Assembly: GCF_004345705.1 (NCBI RefSeq)
Contig: NZ_SLWV01000024.1
Location: 1-57,903, forward strand
From: Marinisporobacter balticus
Lineage (GTDB): Bacteria > Bacillota > Clostridia > Peptostreptococcales > Thermotaleaceae
Reading direction: 5' to 3'
DNA: 57,903 bases
Both the position numbers and the translations under genes were made by a program. Shown here one piece after another: positions 8,312-15,781 of the stretch. Every line of letters begins with the position of its first letter. The first letter of the stretch is position 1. The notes below the pieces were generated by a model. It ran no database searches. It saw only the letters and a list, made by a program, of their open reading frames with translations, and had not been told where the DNA came from.

Positions 8312-8575
8312 AAAAAACGCCCTTGAAGATATACTTCAAGGACGAGGATTAGCCCGCGTTACCACCCTGGTTGCACATGTCGTGCCGCTTATTTCAGTTC
8401 TAACAAACCTGAGACCGATATCGAGGTCAGTCGTTGCAAACTACTCATTTCATTTGCACAGCTCCAGAGTGATCTCCACTTTCTCGTATTGCCGGCTTTC
8501 ACCATCCCGACTCTCTGAAAATACTTTTATGAAAGTTTTGTCTCTTTCAACGCTTTGAATATTTTGAATTTTTTA
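8312..8575 (-). ncRNA. T-box leader (tRNA-sensing riboswitch)
   Basis: The minus strand holds a complete T-box. The antiterminator bulge AGGGTGGTAACGCGGG is at 8353-8368. A terminator with arms CTTCAAGG/CCTTGAAG and a U tract is at 8312-8341. The Stem I distal elements AGAGAGTCGGG...GGTGAAAGCCGGC are at 8491-8516. The UGGU bulge would pair with an uncharged tRNA whose discriminator is A. From the Stem I fold (lower helix UUUCAU/AUGAAA, AGUA on the 5' side), the best specifier guess is GCA (Ala), placed one A before the lower helix. UGC (Cys) is adjacent but conflicts with the U discriminator of tRNA-Cys. The specifier is tentative; the T-box identity is not. Confidence 0.9.
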
Positions 8576-8576
8576 A

Positions 8577-8605
8577 ATTATATCAAATTTTTCGATCTAT
8601 GTCAA
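8577..8605 (-). promoter_or_regulatory. Sigma-A promoter of the T-box transcript
   Basis: TTGACA at 8600-8605 and TATAAT at 8577-8582 with a 17-base spacer: a perfect consensus on the minus strand. It lies immediately after, and partly over, the decayed 3' end of the TetR gene, and places the transcript start near 8570. Confidence 0.85.
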
Positions 8606-8650
8606 TATTTTTCTAATAATTTTTCAATGTCTTTATCTTTTTTTATATAT

Positions 8651-9061
8651 TCAACCATATCCGTAAACTCTTGTATTGTGTTCTTTGATTGTTTCGACTA
8701 AGCTTTTTTGGTGCATTTGCGCATTATTTATTTGATGTAATTGACTGATCATTTCTTCTTTCACATTAGTTGTTGTTTTTTGTTCCATAATAATTTTAAA
8801 AAGTTTTTCGTGTACGGTAAGATTCGTATTGCTAATAATTTCTTTTGCTACTTTTACACCAGCAGATACAAAACGTATTATGATTGCATCCATAACTTCT
8901 TCTTTAGATTTAAAATAATAATAAAAAGTTCCTTTTGCAATACCCACCTCTTGTAAAATGTCATTTATGGTTGTTTTTAAATAACCTTTCGTGACAAACA
9001 ATGTTTCAGCCACATCTAAAATCTCATTTCTTCGTTCTTCATATTCTTTTGTAATTCTCAT
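8651..9061 (-). CDS. TetR/AcrR family regulator, C-terminally truncated
   Basis: The DNA-binding domain is intact: residues 10-56 carry the TetR helix-turn-helix (RRNEILDVAETLF, then GIAKGTFYYYFKSKEEV). The frame stops at 136 residues, against about 190 usual, so most of the ligand-binding domain is missing. After residue 127 another frame continues as TIQEFTDMVEYIKKDKD and ends at 8602 with LLEKY. This suggests a frameshift, probably with an internal deletion. The gene is therefore likely decayed, or makes a minimal regulator. An operator-like palindrome lies in its own upstream region. No efflux or enzyme gene adjoins it. Confidence 0.75.
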   Translation of the reverse strand: MRITKEYEERRNEILDVAETLFVTKGYLKTTINDILQEVGIAKGTFYYYFKSKEEVMDAIIIRFVSAGVKVAKEIISNTNLTVHEKLFKIIMEQKTTTNVKEEMISQLHQINNAQMHQKSLVETIKEHNTRVYGYG

Positions 9062-9083
9062 TTTTTACCTCCTTCATTTCTGA

Positions 9084-9096
9084 ACCGACCGTCGGT
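9084..9096. promoter_or_regulatory. TetR-type operator palindrome
   Basis: ACCGAC and GTCGGT flank a single base, forming a 13-base palindrome 23 bases upstream of the TetR start and ahead of its ribosome site (AAGGAGG). GC-rich symmetric sites of this kind in an AT-rich spacer are typical TetR-family autoregulatory operators. Function is inferred. Confidence 0.6.
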
Positions 9097-9231
9097 CTAT
9101 AATGATTACATATCGCATATTGCCACAATGTTTGATATCAAAAAAAATACTTTCTACAATAGACATGGATAATTATGTACAAACAATTTAATAACACTTA
9201 GCAAACTGTTGTCGATTCACTGATCTATATA

Positions 9232-9268
9232 AAGAAAAACTGCAATCTTTTCGATTGCAGTTTTTCTT
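9232..9268 (-). terminator. Intrinsic terminator of the hydrogenase maturation operon
   Basis: A 16-base stem (AAGAAAAACTGCAATC and complement) closes on a short loop and ends in a T run on the minus strand. It overlaps the hydF stop codon. The A-rich other side could also stop plus-strand transcription. Confidence 0.85.
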
Positions 9269-10499
9269 ATTCCCCCATAAACATCTCTTTAATATTTGGA
9301 AAAGGATCTAATGCTCTTTCTAGTACGCCTGTTACAAATCCAATGAGTACGCCATAATTTACAATAGCCGTTCCATTATTTACAGCTTGATTGATTCTAA
9401 ATTCCATCTCCTTTGGATTGAGCATACATCCGCCACAGTGAACGATTAAATCAAATTTTTTCATATCCTCAGGATCTGGATACTTTGTTCCTGAAGTCCA
9501 TTCAAAATTTAGTTTTCCGTCTACGATTTTTTCAATCCATTTTGGTATTTTGTCTTTTCCTATATCCCCATCTTGCCTATGGTGCGTACAGCCTTCACAG
9601 ATCAGTACATGGTCATTTGGTTTTAAATCCTTAATCTTCTTTGCACCTAGTACAAGATTTTCTAAATTGCCTTTATATCTTGCAAATAGAATGGAGAAAG
9701 AGGTTAACGTAATATCTTCTGGTGTATCTTTATCAACTTTTGCAAAAGCTTGGGAATCTGTAATGACTAATTTGGGCTTTTTCCCTAAGTTTGCTAGCGT
9801 TTCTTTTAATTCTTTTTCTCTTGTAACAATGGCGACTGCCCCATGATCAATGACATCTCGAATGGTTTGTTGTTGTGGTAGAATCATTCTTCCCTTAGGT
9901 GCTGCCTTATCAATAGGGGTTACGAGTACCACAAAGTCATTTGGATTTATTAAGTCTCCTACAATGACTTTCTCATGCTTTTCTATTTTTGCTTTTTCAA
10001 TCATTTTTGCTTTTAAACTTTCAATCCCTACCATTTTCATGGCACTGACTTTCACAAAAGGAATATTATAGTTCTCTTCCCATGTTTTTAGTGTATCCTC
10101 TTCTATATTTTCTATATCTACTTTATTCACGACTCCTACAATTGGGATATTTTTTTCTTTTATTCTTTCGATCAAATCCTTATCAAAATCTACTATGCCA
10201 TTTTTTGCAGTTACAACAATTACTGCTAATTCTGTTTTATTTAATACATTCATGGTCTTTTTTATTCTTAGTTTTCCTAAAGTTCCTTCATCATCAATCC
10301 CTGCTGTATCAATGATCACAACAGGTCCTATTGGCAAAATCTCCATTGCTTTGTATACAGGATCTGTTGTAGTACCTGCAACCTCTGACACAAGCGCAAT
10401 ATCTTGATTGGTAAGCGCATTGATCAAACTAGATTTCCCTGCATTCCTTTTCCCGAATATAGCAATATGCAATCGATTACTTCTCGGTGTGTCCTGCAT
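9267..10499 (-). CDS. hydF: [FeFe] hydrogenase H-cluster maturation GTPase HydF
   Basis: HydF of 410 residues, the scaffold on which the 2Fe subcluster is assembled before transfer to apo-hydrogenase. The N-terminal GTPase domain shows GKRNAGKSS (about residues 17-25), DTAGIDDEG and NKVD. The C-terminal cluster-binding domain has CEGCTHH and, about 50 residues on, HCGGCML, matching the CxH...HCxxC [4Fe-4S] ligand set. Its start overlaps the end of hydE by 23 bases, so translation is probably coupled. It is last in the TM1266-hydG-hydE-hydF operon. Confidence 0.97.
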   Translation of the reverse strand: MQDTPRSNRLHIAIFGKRNAGKSSLINALTNQDIALVSEVAGTTTDPVYKAMEILPIGPVVIIDTAGIDDEGTLGKLRIKKTMNVLNKTELAVIVVTAKNGIVDFDKDLIERIKEKNIPIVGVVNKVDIENIEEDTLKTWEENYNIPFVKVSAMKMVGIESLKAKMIEKAKIEKHEKVIVGDLINPNDFVVLVTPIDKAAPKGRMILPQQQTIRDVIDHGAVAIVTREKELKETLANLGKKPKLVITDSQAFAKVDKDTPEDITLTSFSILFARYKGNLENLVLGAKKIKDLKPNDHVLICEGCTHHRQDGDIGKDKIPKWIEKIVDGKLNFEWTSGTKYPDPEDMKKFDLIVHCGGCMLNPKEMEFRINQAVNNGTAIVNYGVLIGFVTGVLERALDPFPNIKEMFMGE

Positions 10500-11811
10500 C
10501 TTTAAATACCTCCCAATCTACTTTTAAATAAGGTGGGAATTTTCTGCTCGATTCTGTCACAGCTTTGTATGCACTCTTTAGATCTACCATATTTTTCTCA
10601 CTATAAATCTGATAGTTATAGCGATATTTTGCAGGTGTGTTAATGAGCATGATTGTGTTTGCCCCTGCCTTTAATGCTTTTGTCTGCCCATCACGATCTA
10701 GGGTCGCTAGTGCAGTAGTCGCTGGTAAAAATACACGTTTACATACAATTCTCGTTACCGCAACTGCTTTTAATGTCATCTCCACACTACCTGCTTCATA
10801 TTTTTCAAAAGGTGTACCCTTAGCTGGAAGAAAAGGCCCTACCCCAATCATGTTAATCCCCATATCTTTAAAATAAAGAATATCTTTTGCAATATCTTCA
10901 CTCCTTTGTCCTGGAAGTCCGATAATATTGCCTGAACCATTTAAGTATCCTAACTCCCTTAGCCAGTTAGAACACTGTACTCTTGTATCATAATCATCAT
11001 CTGGATGAATGAATTTAAAAATTTCTTCATTGGTTGCTTCAATTTTAAGCAAGAAATTATTTGCACCAGCCTCTTTATAAAGGGCATATTCTTCCCGTGG
11101 TCTTTCTCCAATACTCAGTGTAATCTTCATGCCTGTTTCATCTTTAATTCTGTTGATAAGTGAAAGAATCTTTTCAGGAGTCCACCATAAGTCCTCACCA
11201 GATTGCAAAATAACGGTCTGCATACCAATTGCATGCATTTGATGCACTACTTCCATGATTTCGTCTTCACTCATTCTATAGCGTTCAAGGTCTTTTAAGC
11301 TCTTTCGTACACCACAATATTTACAGTCTTTTCTACAAATGTTGGAAAATTCTATGGCACCCCTGATATCTACCACATCACCAATAATCTCTTTTCGCAT
11401 TTGATCTGCTGCATGAAATAACGCTTCTATTTCTGCTTTTCTTTCCGTTTTAAGAAGAAGGACGATCTCTTCATAGGTTAATTCTTCTCCTTCTTCGATC
11501 TTTTTGAGTACAGCAAGAAAATCATTGGATATAACAGAATGTGCTAATTTTTCAACAAGCCCTGATAACTTCTTTATTTTCTCTGGATAGATTCTATAAA
11601 GTTTAATATGGTTTTCTTTTAAAATTTTTTCTGCTTTTTCTAAATCACTTGTTTTTAATTTTATCGCAATGGCACATACAGAACCATATTCAGAAGGAGC
11701 AGGAACTAAAGCAGTATGAATCCCTTGTTCCTTTAAAAGCAAATCTCCTCTTAACATATGATTTGTAGACGCTGCCATAATCAAATAGTGCTTGATCTTA
11801 TTTTTATCCAT
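10477..11811 (-). CDS. hydE: HydE radical SAM maturase with N-terminal DUF3343-like domain
   Basis: The protein has 444 residues, about 90 more than an ordinary HydE. Residues from about 95 onward are HydE, with the radical-SAM motif C159-x3-C163-x2-C166 (CRKDCKYC) and the conserved GSGNIIGLPGQR segment. HydE processes the HydG-made Fe(CO)2(CN)-cysteine complex toward the 2Fe subcluster. Residues 6-80 resemble DUF3343, the putative sulfur/selenium-carrier-like family: YLIMAASTNHMLRGDLLLKE, then a PAPSEYGSVC segment with one cysteine (C46), then EKAEKILKENHI. The frame is continuous with no internal start better than the first ATG, which has AAGGTGGTAAA upstream. The fusion is seen; its function is unknown. 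Confidence 0.92.
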   Translation of the reverse strand: MDKNKIKHYLIMAASTNHMLRGDLLLKEQGIHTALVPAPSEYGSVCAIAIKLKTSDLEKAEKILKENHIKLYRIYPEKIKKLSGLVEKLAHSVISNDFLAVLKKIEEGEELTYEEIVLLLKTERKAEIEALFHAADQMRKEIIGDVVDIRGAIEFSNICRKDCKYCGVRKSLKDLERYRMSEDEIMEVVHQMHAIGMQTVILQSGEDLWWTPEKILSLINRIKDETGMKITLSIGERPREEYALYKEAGANNFLLKIEATNEEIFKFIHPDDDYDTRVQCSNWLRELGYLNGSGNIIGLPGQRSEDIAKDILYFKDMGINMIGVGPFLPAKGTPFEKYEAGSVEMTLKAVAVTRIVCKRVFLPATTALATLDRDGQTKALKAGANTIMLINTPAKYRYNYQIYSEKNMVDLKSAYKAVTESSRKFPPYLKVDWEVFKDAGHTEK

Positions 11812-11858
11812 ATTTTTACCACCTTATATTTGCATTATAAATTTATCAACCCCCACAC

Positions 11859-13241
11859 CTAAAAATATAGATCTTTCTCCCCTTCTTCAATTCTTTTTAT
11901 TCTCTTTAATGTCTCTTCCTTCACCTTTTTATCATCGATCTTCTCAAGTTCTTTTTCGATCATTTTTTCTCCTTTTTCTTTTGTTTGATCTGATGCAAAT
12001 TGTACTAGATTTTCCTTAAAAGTAAGAATCGCATTCGGCTGACAAAACTCATGAATATGTGCATCTTTTGCGAGTTCCATAAACGCTTCTCCTGTTCTAT
12101 TTGCACGATAGCAAGCTGTACAAAAGCTTGGAAGGTGCCCTTGTTCACAAACAACTTGAAGCATTTCATCAAGACTTCTCTCATCGCTTGTTTCAAACTG
12201 TGTCGCTTCTCGATCATCTTCCTCATATCCTCCAGGATTTGTTCTTGATCCTGCTGATATTTGAGATACCCCTAAGCTAAGCAGCTCGTCTCGAAGATAT
12301 GCAGCTTCTCTCGTTGAAAGGATGATTCCTGTATAAGGAAGGGTTAATCTGTATACGGCAATAATTTTTTTGAATTCCTCATCATTTATTGGATAAGGGG
12401 TTTCTTCAAGTCCTGAACCAAGTGCAGGTCTGAGTCTTGGGACAGATATTGTATGAGGTCCTACGTTATATAAATCATCCATGTATTGTGAATGCATAAG
12501 GGTCGCTAATACATCAAACTTGTAATCATATAGTCCTAAGAGTGCACCAATGCCAAAATCATCAATGCCTGCTTCAAAAGCTCTTTCAATCGCAGTTAAT
12601 CGATAGTCATAATCTGCTTTGAATCCTGTTGGATGCATTTTTTTATAGGTTTCTCTATGATACGTTTCTTGGAAAATCTGGAATGTTCCAATGCCTACAG
12701 CCTTTAACTTTTTAAAATCCTCTACAGGCATAGGCGCTGCATTTACATTGATTCTTCTTATATCTGCATTTTTATAAACTGCACTTACTGCATCTGTAAT
12801 ATGATTAATGTGTGTTTTCTTTGGATCTTCTCCGCATACCATTAAAATTCTTTTGTGTCCTTGATGTTCAATGGCCTTTGCTTCCTGAACCACTTCATCT
12901 GGACTTAATGTTCTTCTATGAAGTTCCTTATTTGCTACTCTGAATCCACAGTATAGACAATTGTTCGTACATTCATTACTCGTATAGAGCGGCGCAAAAA
13001 TCACAATACGATTTCCATATATTTCTTCTTTTATAAACCTTGCTGTATCAAATAATTTTTCTAATACATCTTTATCTTCTATTTGTAATAAAATAGCCGC
13101 CTCTTCCAATGTAAGCCCATCATAATCCCTTGCTTTTTCTATAATATCTAAAACTTCTTCTTTACCTGCTTTTTTTCCAACTTCTAATAGATGCTCTATT
13201 TTCTCTTCATTGATAATTTCATGCGTATTCATCCCATTCAC
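11859..13241 (-). CDS. hydG: [FeFe] hydrogenase H-cluster radical SAM maturase HydG
   Basis: HydG of 460 residues. It cleaves tyrosine to p-cresol and dehydroglycine and from the latter makes the CO and CN- ligands of the H-cluster, bound to iron and cysteine. Radical-SAM cysteines C91, C95, C98 lie in CTNNCLYC. The auxiliary cluster site C374-x2-C377-x22-C400 (CTACYR ... EFCQPN) is complete. The protein ends in a charged Lys/Glu helix. It follows the TM1266-like gene by seven bases and leads into hydE after a 47-base gap. Confidence 0.97.
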   Translation of the reverse strand: MNGMNTHEIINEEKIEHLLEVGKKAGKEEVLDIIEKARDYDGLTLEEAAILLQIEDKDVLEKLFDTARFIKEEIYGNRIVIFAPLYTSNECTNNCLYCGFRVANKELHRRTLSPDEVVQEAKAIEHQGHKRILMVCGEDPKKTHINHITDAVSAVYKNADIRRINVNAAPMPVEDFKKLKAVGIGTFQIFQETYHRETYKKMHPTGFKADYDYRLTAIERAFEAGIDDFGIGALLGLYDYKFDVLATLMHSQYMDDLYNVGPHTISVPRLRPALGSGLEETPYPINDEEFKKIIAVYRLTLPYTGIILSTREAAYLRDELLSLGVSQISAGSRTNPGGYEEDDREATQFETSDERSLDEMLQVVCEQGHLPSFCTACYRANRTGEAFMELAKDAHIHEFCQPNAILTFKENLVQFASDQTKEKGEKMIEKELEKIDDKKVKEETLKRIKRIEEGEKDLYF

Positions 13242-13248
13242 TCCTCTT

Positions 13249-13494
13249 TTATTTTTTCGTAAGTGCGCTCTTTACAACCACACCATTGATTTTTCCTAAT
13301 TTTCCAGTCAATGCACCAATATCATCTGTACTACCATCTACAATCACAGAAATTACCGCTACATGTTTTTCCTTATAAGGTACCCCCATTCTTCCAACAA
13401 TAATTTCCCCAAAACTGCTTAATACTTTGTTTACCATTTCCACACTTTCTTGATCTTCAACAATAATCGCTACAACACCAAGTCTTTTATTCAT
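13249..13494 (-). CDS. TM1266-family iron-only hydrogenase system putative regulator
   Basis: Protein of 81 residues with the ACT/NikR-C-like ferredoxin fold of the TM1266 family (KRLGVVAIIVEDQES at the start, then GEIIVGRMGVPY and HVAVISVIVDG). The family co-occurs with HydE/F/G and is annotated as a putative regulator of the iron-only hydrogenase system. It has no DNA-binding domain, so a role as small-molecule sensor or partner protein is possible. It is first in the maturation operon, after an attenuator-like leader, with a TGAGGAGATGG ribosome site. Confidence 0.85.
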   Translation of the reverse strand: MNKRLGVVAIIVEDQESVEMVNKVLSSFGEIIVGRMGVPYKEKHVAVISVIVDGSTDDIGALTGKLGKINGVVVKSALTKK

Positions 13495-13520
13495 AAAACC
13501 ATCTCCTCACAATCCATTTT

Positions 13521-13558
13521 AAAAAAATAAAAAACTTCCCTTAAAGATAAGGAAAGTT
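13521..13558 (-). terminator. Intrinsic terminator within the leader of the maturation operon
   Basis: On the minus strand, arms AACTTTCC and GGGAAGTT enclose a ten-base loop, followed by six T, A and seven T. It lies only 27 bases before the first gene, downstream of the operon promoter. It therefore acts as an attenuator rather than ending an upstream unit; the upstream hndD gene has its own hairpin at 13836. Confidence 0.8.
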
Positions 13559-13678
13559 ATAAAGTCATAGTATAAACATATGATCACCCTCTTACCTCTT
13601 GCTTAGAATTCTCCTTGCAATTAGATTTTTAAAAAATAGTTTGTCCTTCCGATGAATAAAATCCATCTGTTAGATGTT
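13521..13678 (-). ncRNA. Candidate structured leader RNA of the maturation operon
   Basis: About 160 bases separate the predicted start (near 13678) from the terminator. Two mutually exclusive pairings are visible: CATC at 13665-13668 can pair with GATG at 13674-13677 or at 13652-13655. GGAAGG at 13646-13651 can pair with the CTTTCC arm of the terminator, a plausible antiterminator. AAGAGGGTGATC, a strong anti-SD match, lies six or so bases before ATG at 13577-13579, opening a four-codon frame (MFIL) that stops at 13565, just before the terminator. I do not recognise a known riboswitch class. Confidence 0.5.
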
Positions 13679-13684
13679 ACTATT

Positions 13685-13713
13685 ATTTTATATGGCTTAT
13701 CGCTATATATCAA
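13685..13713 (-). promoter_or_regulatory. Sigma-A promoter of the hydrogenase maturation operon
   Basis: TTGATA at 13708-13713 and TAAAAT at 13685-13690, spacer 17, on the minus strand. It gives the maturation genes a start independent of the hydrogenase operon upstream. Confidence 0.7.
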
Positions 13714-13835
13714 GGTATATTTTAACATAATTTCATACTTTAAATTTAAAAAATCTATCATGAAACAACACACGTAAGTCGCTTTAAAGAAGATATTAAA
13801 ACTATCTTAAGTAATGAAAAAACATTTATAGTAAA

Positions 13836-13858
13836 GGGTAGATAAATTTTATCTACCC
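13836..13858 (-). terminator. Hairpin after hndD copy 1
   Basis: An 11-base arm GGGTAGATAAA with its exact complement lies about 20 bases after the hndD stop. The T-rich stretch on the minus strand is interrupted (TTTACTATAAATG then six T), so termination may be partial. Confidence 0.6.
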
Positions 13859-13877
13859 CTATCCTATTCAGCTATGA

Positions 13878-15665
13878 TTAACAATCACAGCCACAGCTAC
13901 ATTCATTTTTTTCTTTTGGAAATTGTTCTTTTGCTGCATAATGCGTGTGTAGCAGTTCATGTGCTTTATGACTATTTGGTTTGCCAAGGAAATCATCATA
14001 AAGTTTTTTAATTTGTGGGTTTTCATGAGATTTTCTTAATTCCAATATTGCATCTTCTTCATATAATGCTTTTGCTCTCTCTACTCTCACATCTACATCC
14101 ATTAATATTTTAGCAGAAACATGTGGCTGGCCTCCACCTGTTACGCATCCGCCACTACATCCCATAATTTCTATGAAATGATATTCTCTTTCCCCTGATT
14201 TTACCATATCTAATAATTTTGCTGCACTTGCTGTACCATGAGCAATAGCAATCCTTACTTCTTTTCCACCAAGTGTCAAAGATGCTTCTTTAATATCTGC
14301 TATACCCCTTATTTCTTTGTAATCAACATTTTCTATTGATTTTCCTTCTAATACTTCTGCAACAGTTCTTAGAGCTGCTTCCATAACACCACCCGTAGCA
14401 CCAAATATAACCCCTGCACCCGTATAATCACCTAATAAATCCTCATCGAACTTGTCATCTTCAAGTTCTAAGAAATTAATTCTTGCCTGCTTAATCATTT
14501 TACCCAATTCTCTTGTTGTTAAAACTGCATCTACATCTCTTAGTCCATTTACATTCATCTCGCTTCTTGAAGATTCAGTCTTTTTAGAAGTACATGGCAT
14601 AATGGATACAACAAATATCTTTTTAGGATCTACATTATGTTTTTCTGCATAGTAAGTTTTAATGATCGCACCCATCATTTGGTGTGGTGATTTACATGTT
14701 GATAGATTCTCTATAAACTCTGGATAATTAAATTCACAATATCTGATCCATCCAGGAGAGCATGAAGTAATCATCGGTAATTTTCCACCATTTTGGATTC
14801 TACCTAATAATTCATGACCTTCTTCCATGATGGTTAAGTCTGCTGCAAAGTTTGTATCATATACTTTATCAAATCCAAGTCTTTTTAGTGCTGAAACCAT
14901 TTTTCCAGTAACTCTTGTTCCGATCGGAAGTCCAAAACACTCTCCAAGTCCTGCTCTTACTGCTGGAGCCGTTTGAACCACTACATGGATATCTGGATTA
15001 TCTATCATGTCCCAAACTTTTTCAACATCATCTTTTTCTCTTAATGCTGCAACAGGACAGGCAACAATACATTGTCCACAATAGATACATGGGGCATCTG
15101 CCATACTTTTTTCAAATGCAGGTGCTACTTGTGTGTCAAATCCTCTGTTTACAAAATCAAGGATACCGATCTTTTGAACGTTTTTACAGGTATTTACACA
15201 TCTTCCACAAAGGATACATTTACTTGGATCTCTTACGATAGAGAATGATTTGTCATCAATAATCGTCTCTATTTTTTCACCCTCAAATGGAATTTCTCTG
15301 ATCCCTAGTTCTTCTGATATACTTTGAAGCTCACAATTTCTATTACGATCGCAAGTTAAACACTCTCTATTATGATTTGATAGTATTAATTCAACATTAG
15401 ATTTTCTTGCTTCTCTTACCTTTTTGCTATTTGTTTTGATAACCATCCCTTCGGAAACTGGATGTACACAAGAAGCCTGTAATGCTCTTGCCCCTTCAAT
15501 TTCAACTAAACATACTCTACATGCACCTACTTCGTTCACATCTTTTAGAAAACATAAAGTAGGAATATCTATCCCTGCATGCTTTGCCGCTTGCAGGATT
15601 GTATAGCTTTTTGGAACTTCAACATTTATATTGTCAATGGTTAAAGTAACTTTCTCCACTTTCAT
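13878..15665 (-). CDS. hndD: NAD(P)H-linked [FeFe] hydrogenase catalytic subunit, copy 1
   Basis: Multidomain group A [FeFe] hydrogenase of 595 residues, the H2-forming subunit of an NADH/ferredoxin-linked HndABCD/HydABC-type complex. In order: 2Fe-2S domain (C38, C49, C52, C66); His-Cys 4Fe-4S site (H98, C102, C105, C111); two 4Fe-4S clusters (C150-C160 and C193-C203); H-cluster domain with TSCSPGW (C302), MPCTSKK (C358) and EIMGCSGGCVTGGGQP. The position after the L1 cysteine, a proton-relay cysteine in TSCCPxW enzymes, is serine. The C-terminus ends in an unusual cysteine run (ECSCGCDC). ATG follows AAGGAGGAGG and a conserved hairpin. Confidence 0.95.
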   Translation of the reverse strand: MKVEKVTLTIDNINVEVPKSYTILQAAKHAGIDIPTLCFLKDVNEVGACRVCLVEIEGARALQASCVHPVSEGMVIKTNSKKVREARKSNVELILSNHNRECLTCDRNRNCELQSISEELGIREIPFEGEKIETIIDDKSFSIVRDPSKCILCGRCVNTCKNVQKIGILDFVNRGFDTQVAPAFEKSMADAPCIYCGQCIVACPVAALREKDDVEKVWDMIDNPDIHVVVQTAPAVRAGLGECFGLPIGTRVTGKMVSALKRLGFDKVYDTNFAADLTIMEEGHELLGRIQNGGKLPMITSCSPGWIRYCEFNYPEFIENLSTCKSPHQMMGAIIKTYYAEKHNVDPKKIFVVSIMPCTSKKTESSRSEMNVNGLRDVDAVLTTRELGKMIKQARINFLELEDDKFDEDLLGDYTGAGVIFGATGGVMEAALRTVAEVLEGKSIENVDYKEIRGIADIKEASLTLGGKEVRIAIAHGTASAAKLLDMVKSGEREYHFIEIMGCSGGCVTGGGQPHVSAKILMDVDVRVERAKALYEEDAILELRKSHENPQIKKLYDDFLGKPNSHKAHELLHTHYAAKEQFPKEKNECSCGCDC

Positions 15666-15673
15666 CCTCCTCC

Positions 15674-15733
15674 TTAATAGTGTTACCGAAATCTTTGTTT
15701 TTCTAGTAACGCCTTACTCAGCGTATGCTGAGT
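15674..15733 (-). repeat. Conserved hairpin element, copy 1 (before hndD copy 1)
   Basis: Directly upstream of the hndD ribosome site. Hairpin arms GTGTTAC (15680-15686) and GTAACGC (15706-15712) enclose an ATC/GAAA-type loop, followed by a second hairpin with arms ACTCAGC and GCTGAGT (to 15733). Related sequences stand before hndD copy 2 and before the PDZ gene at 42348. Confidence 0.7.
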
Positions 15734-15781
15734 CTCATTATTATGATTTAACAATATACAATTCTATTTTAAAAAAGCATC

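Noticed and set aside
8304..8558. Plus-strand open frame of 84 codons
   Set aside because: It is the antisense of the T-box leader; there is no ribosome site and the opposite strand is clearly a structured RNA.
13519..13587. GTG-initiated 22-codon leader peptide with Cys and two Tyr codons before hydG, suggesting control by HydG substrates
   Set aside because: The strong anti-SD match points to the ATG of the four-codon frame instead, and the terminator lies inside this frame, so a classical attenuation model does not fit. Kept only as a remote possibility.
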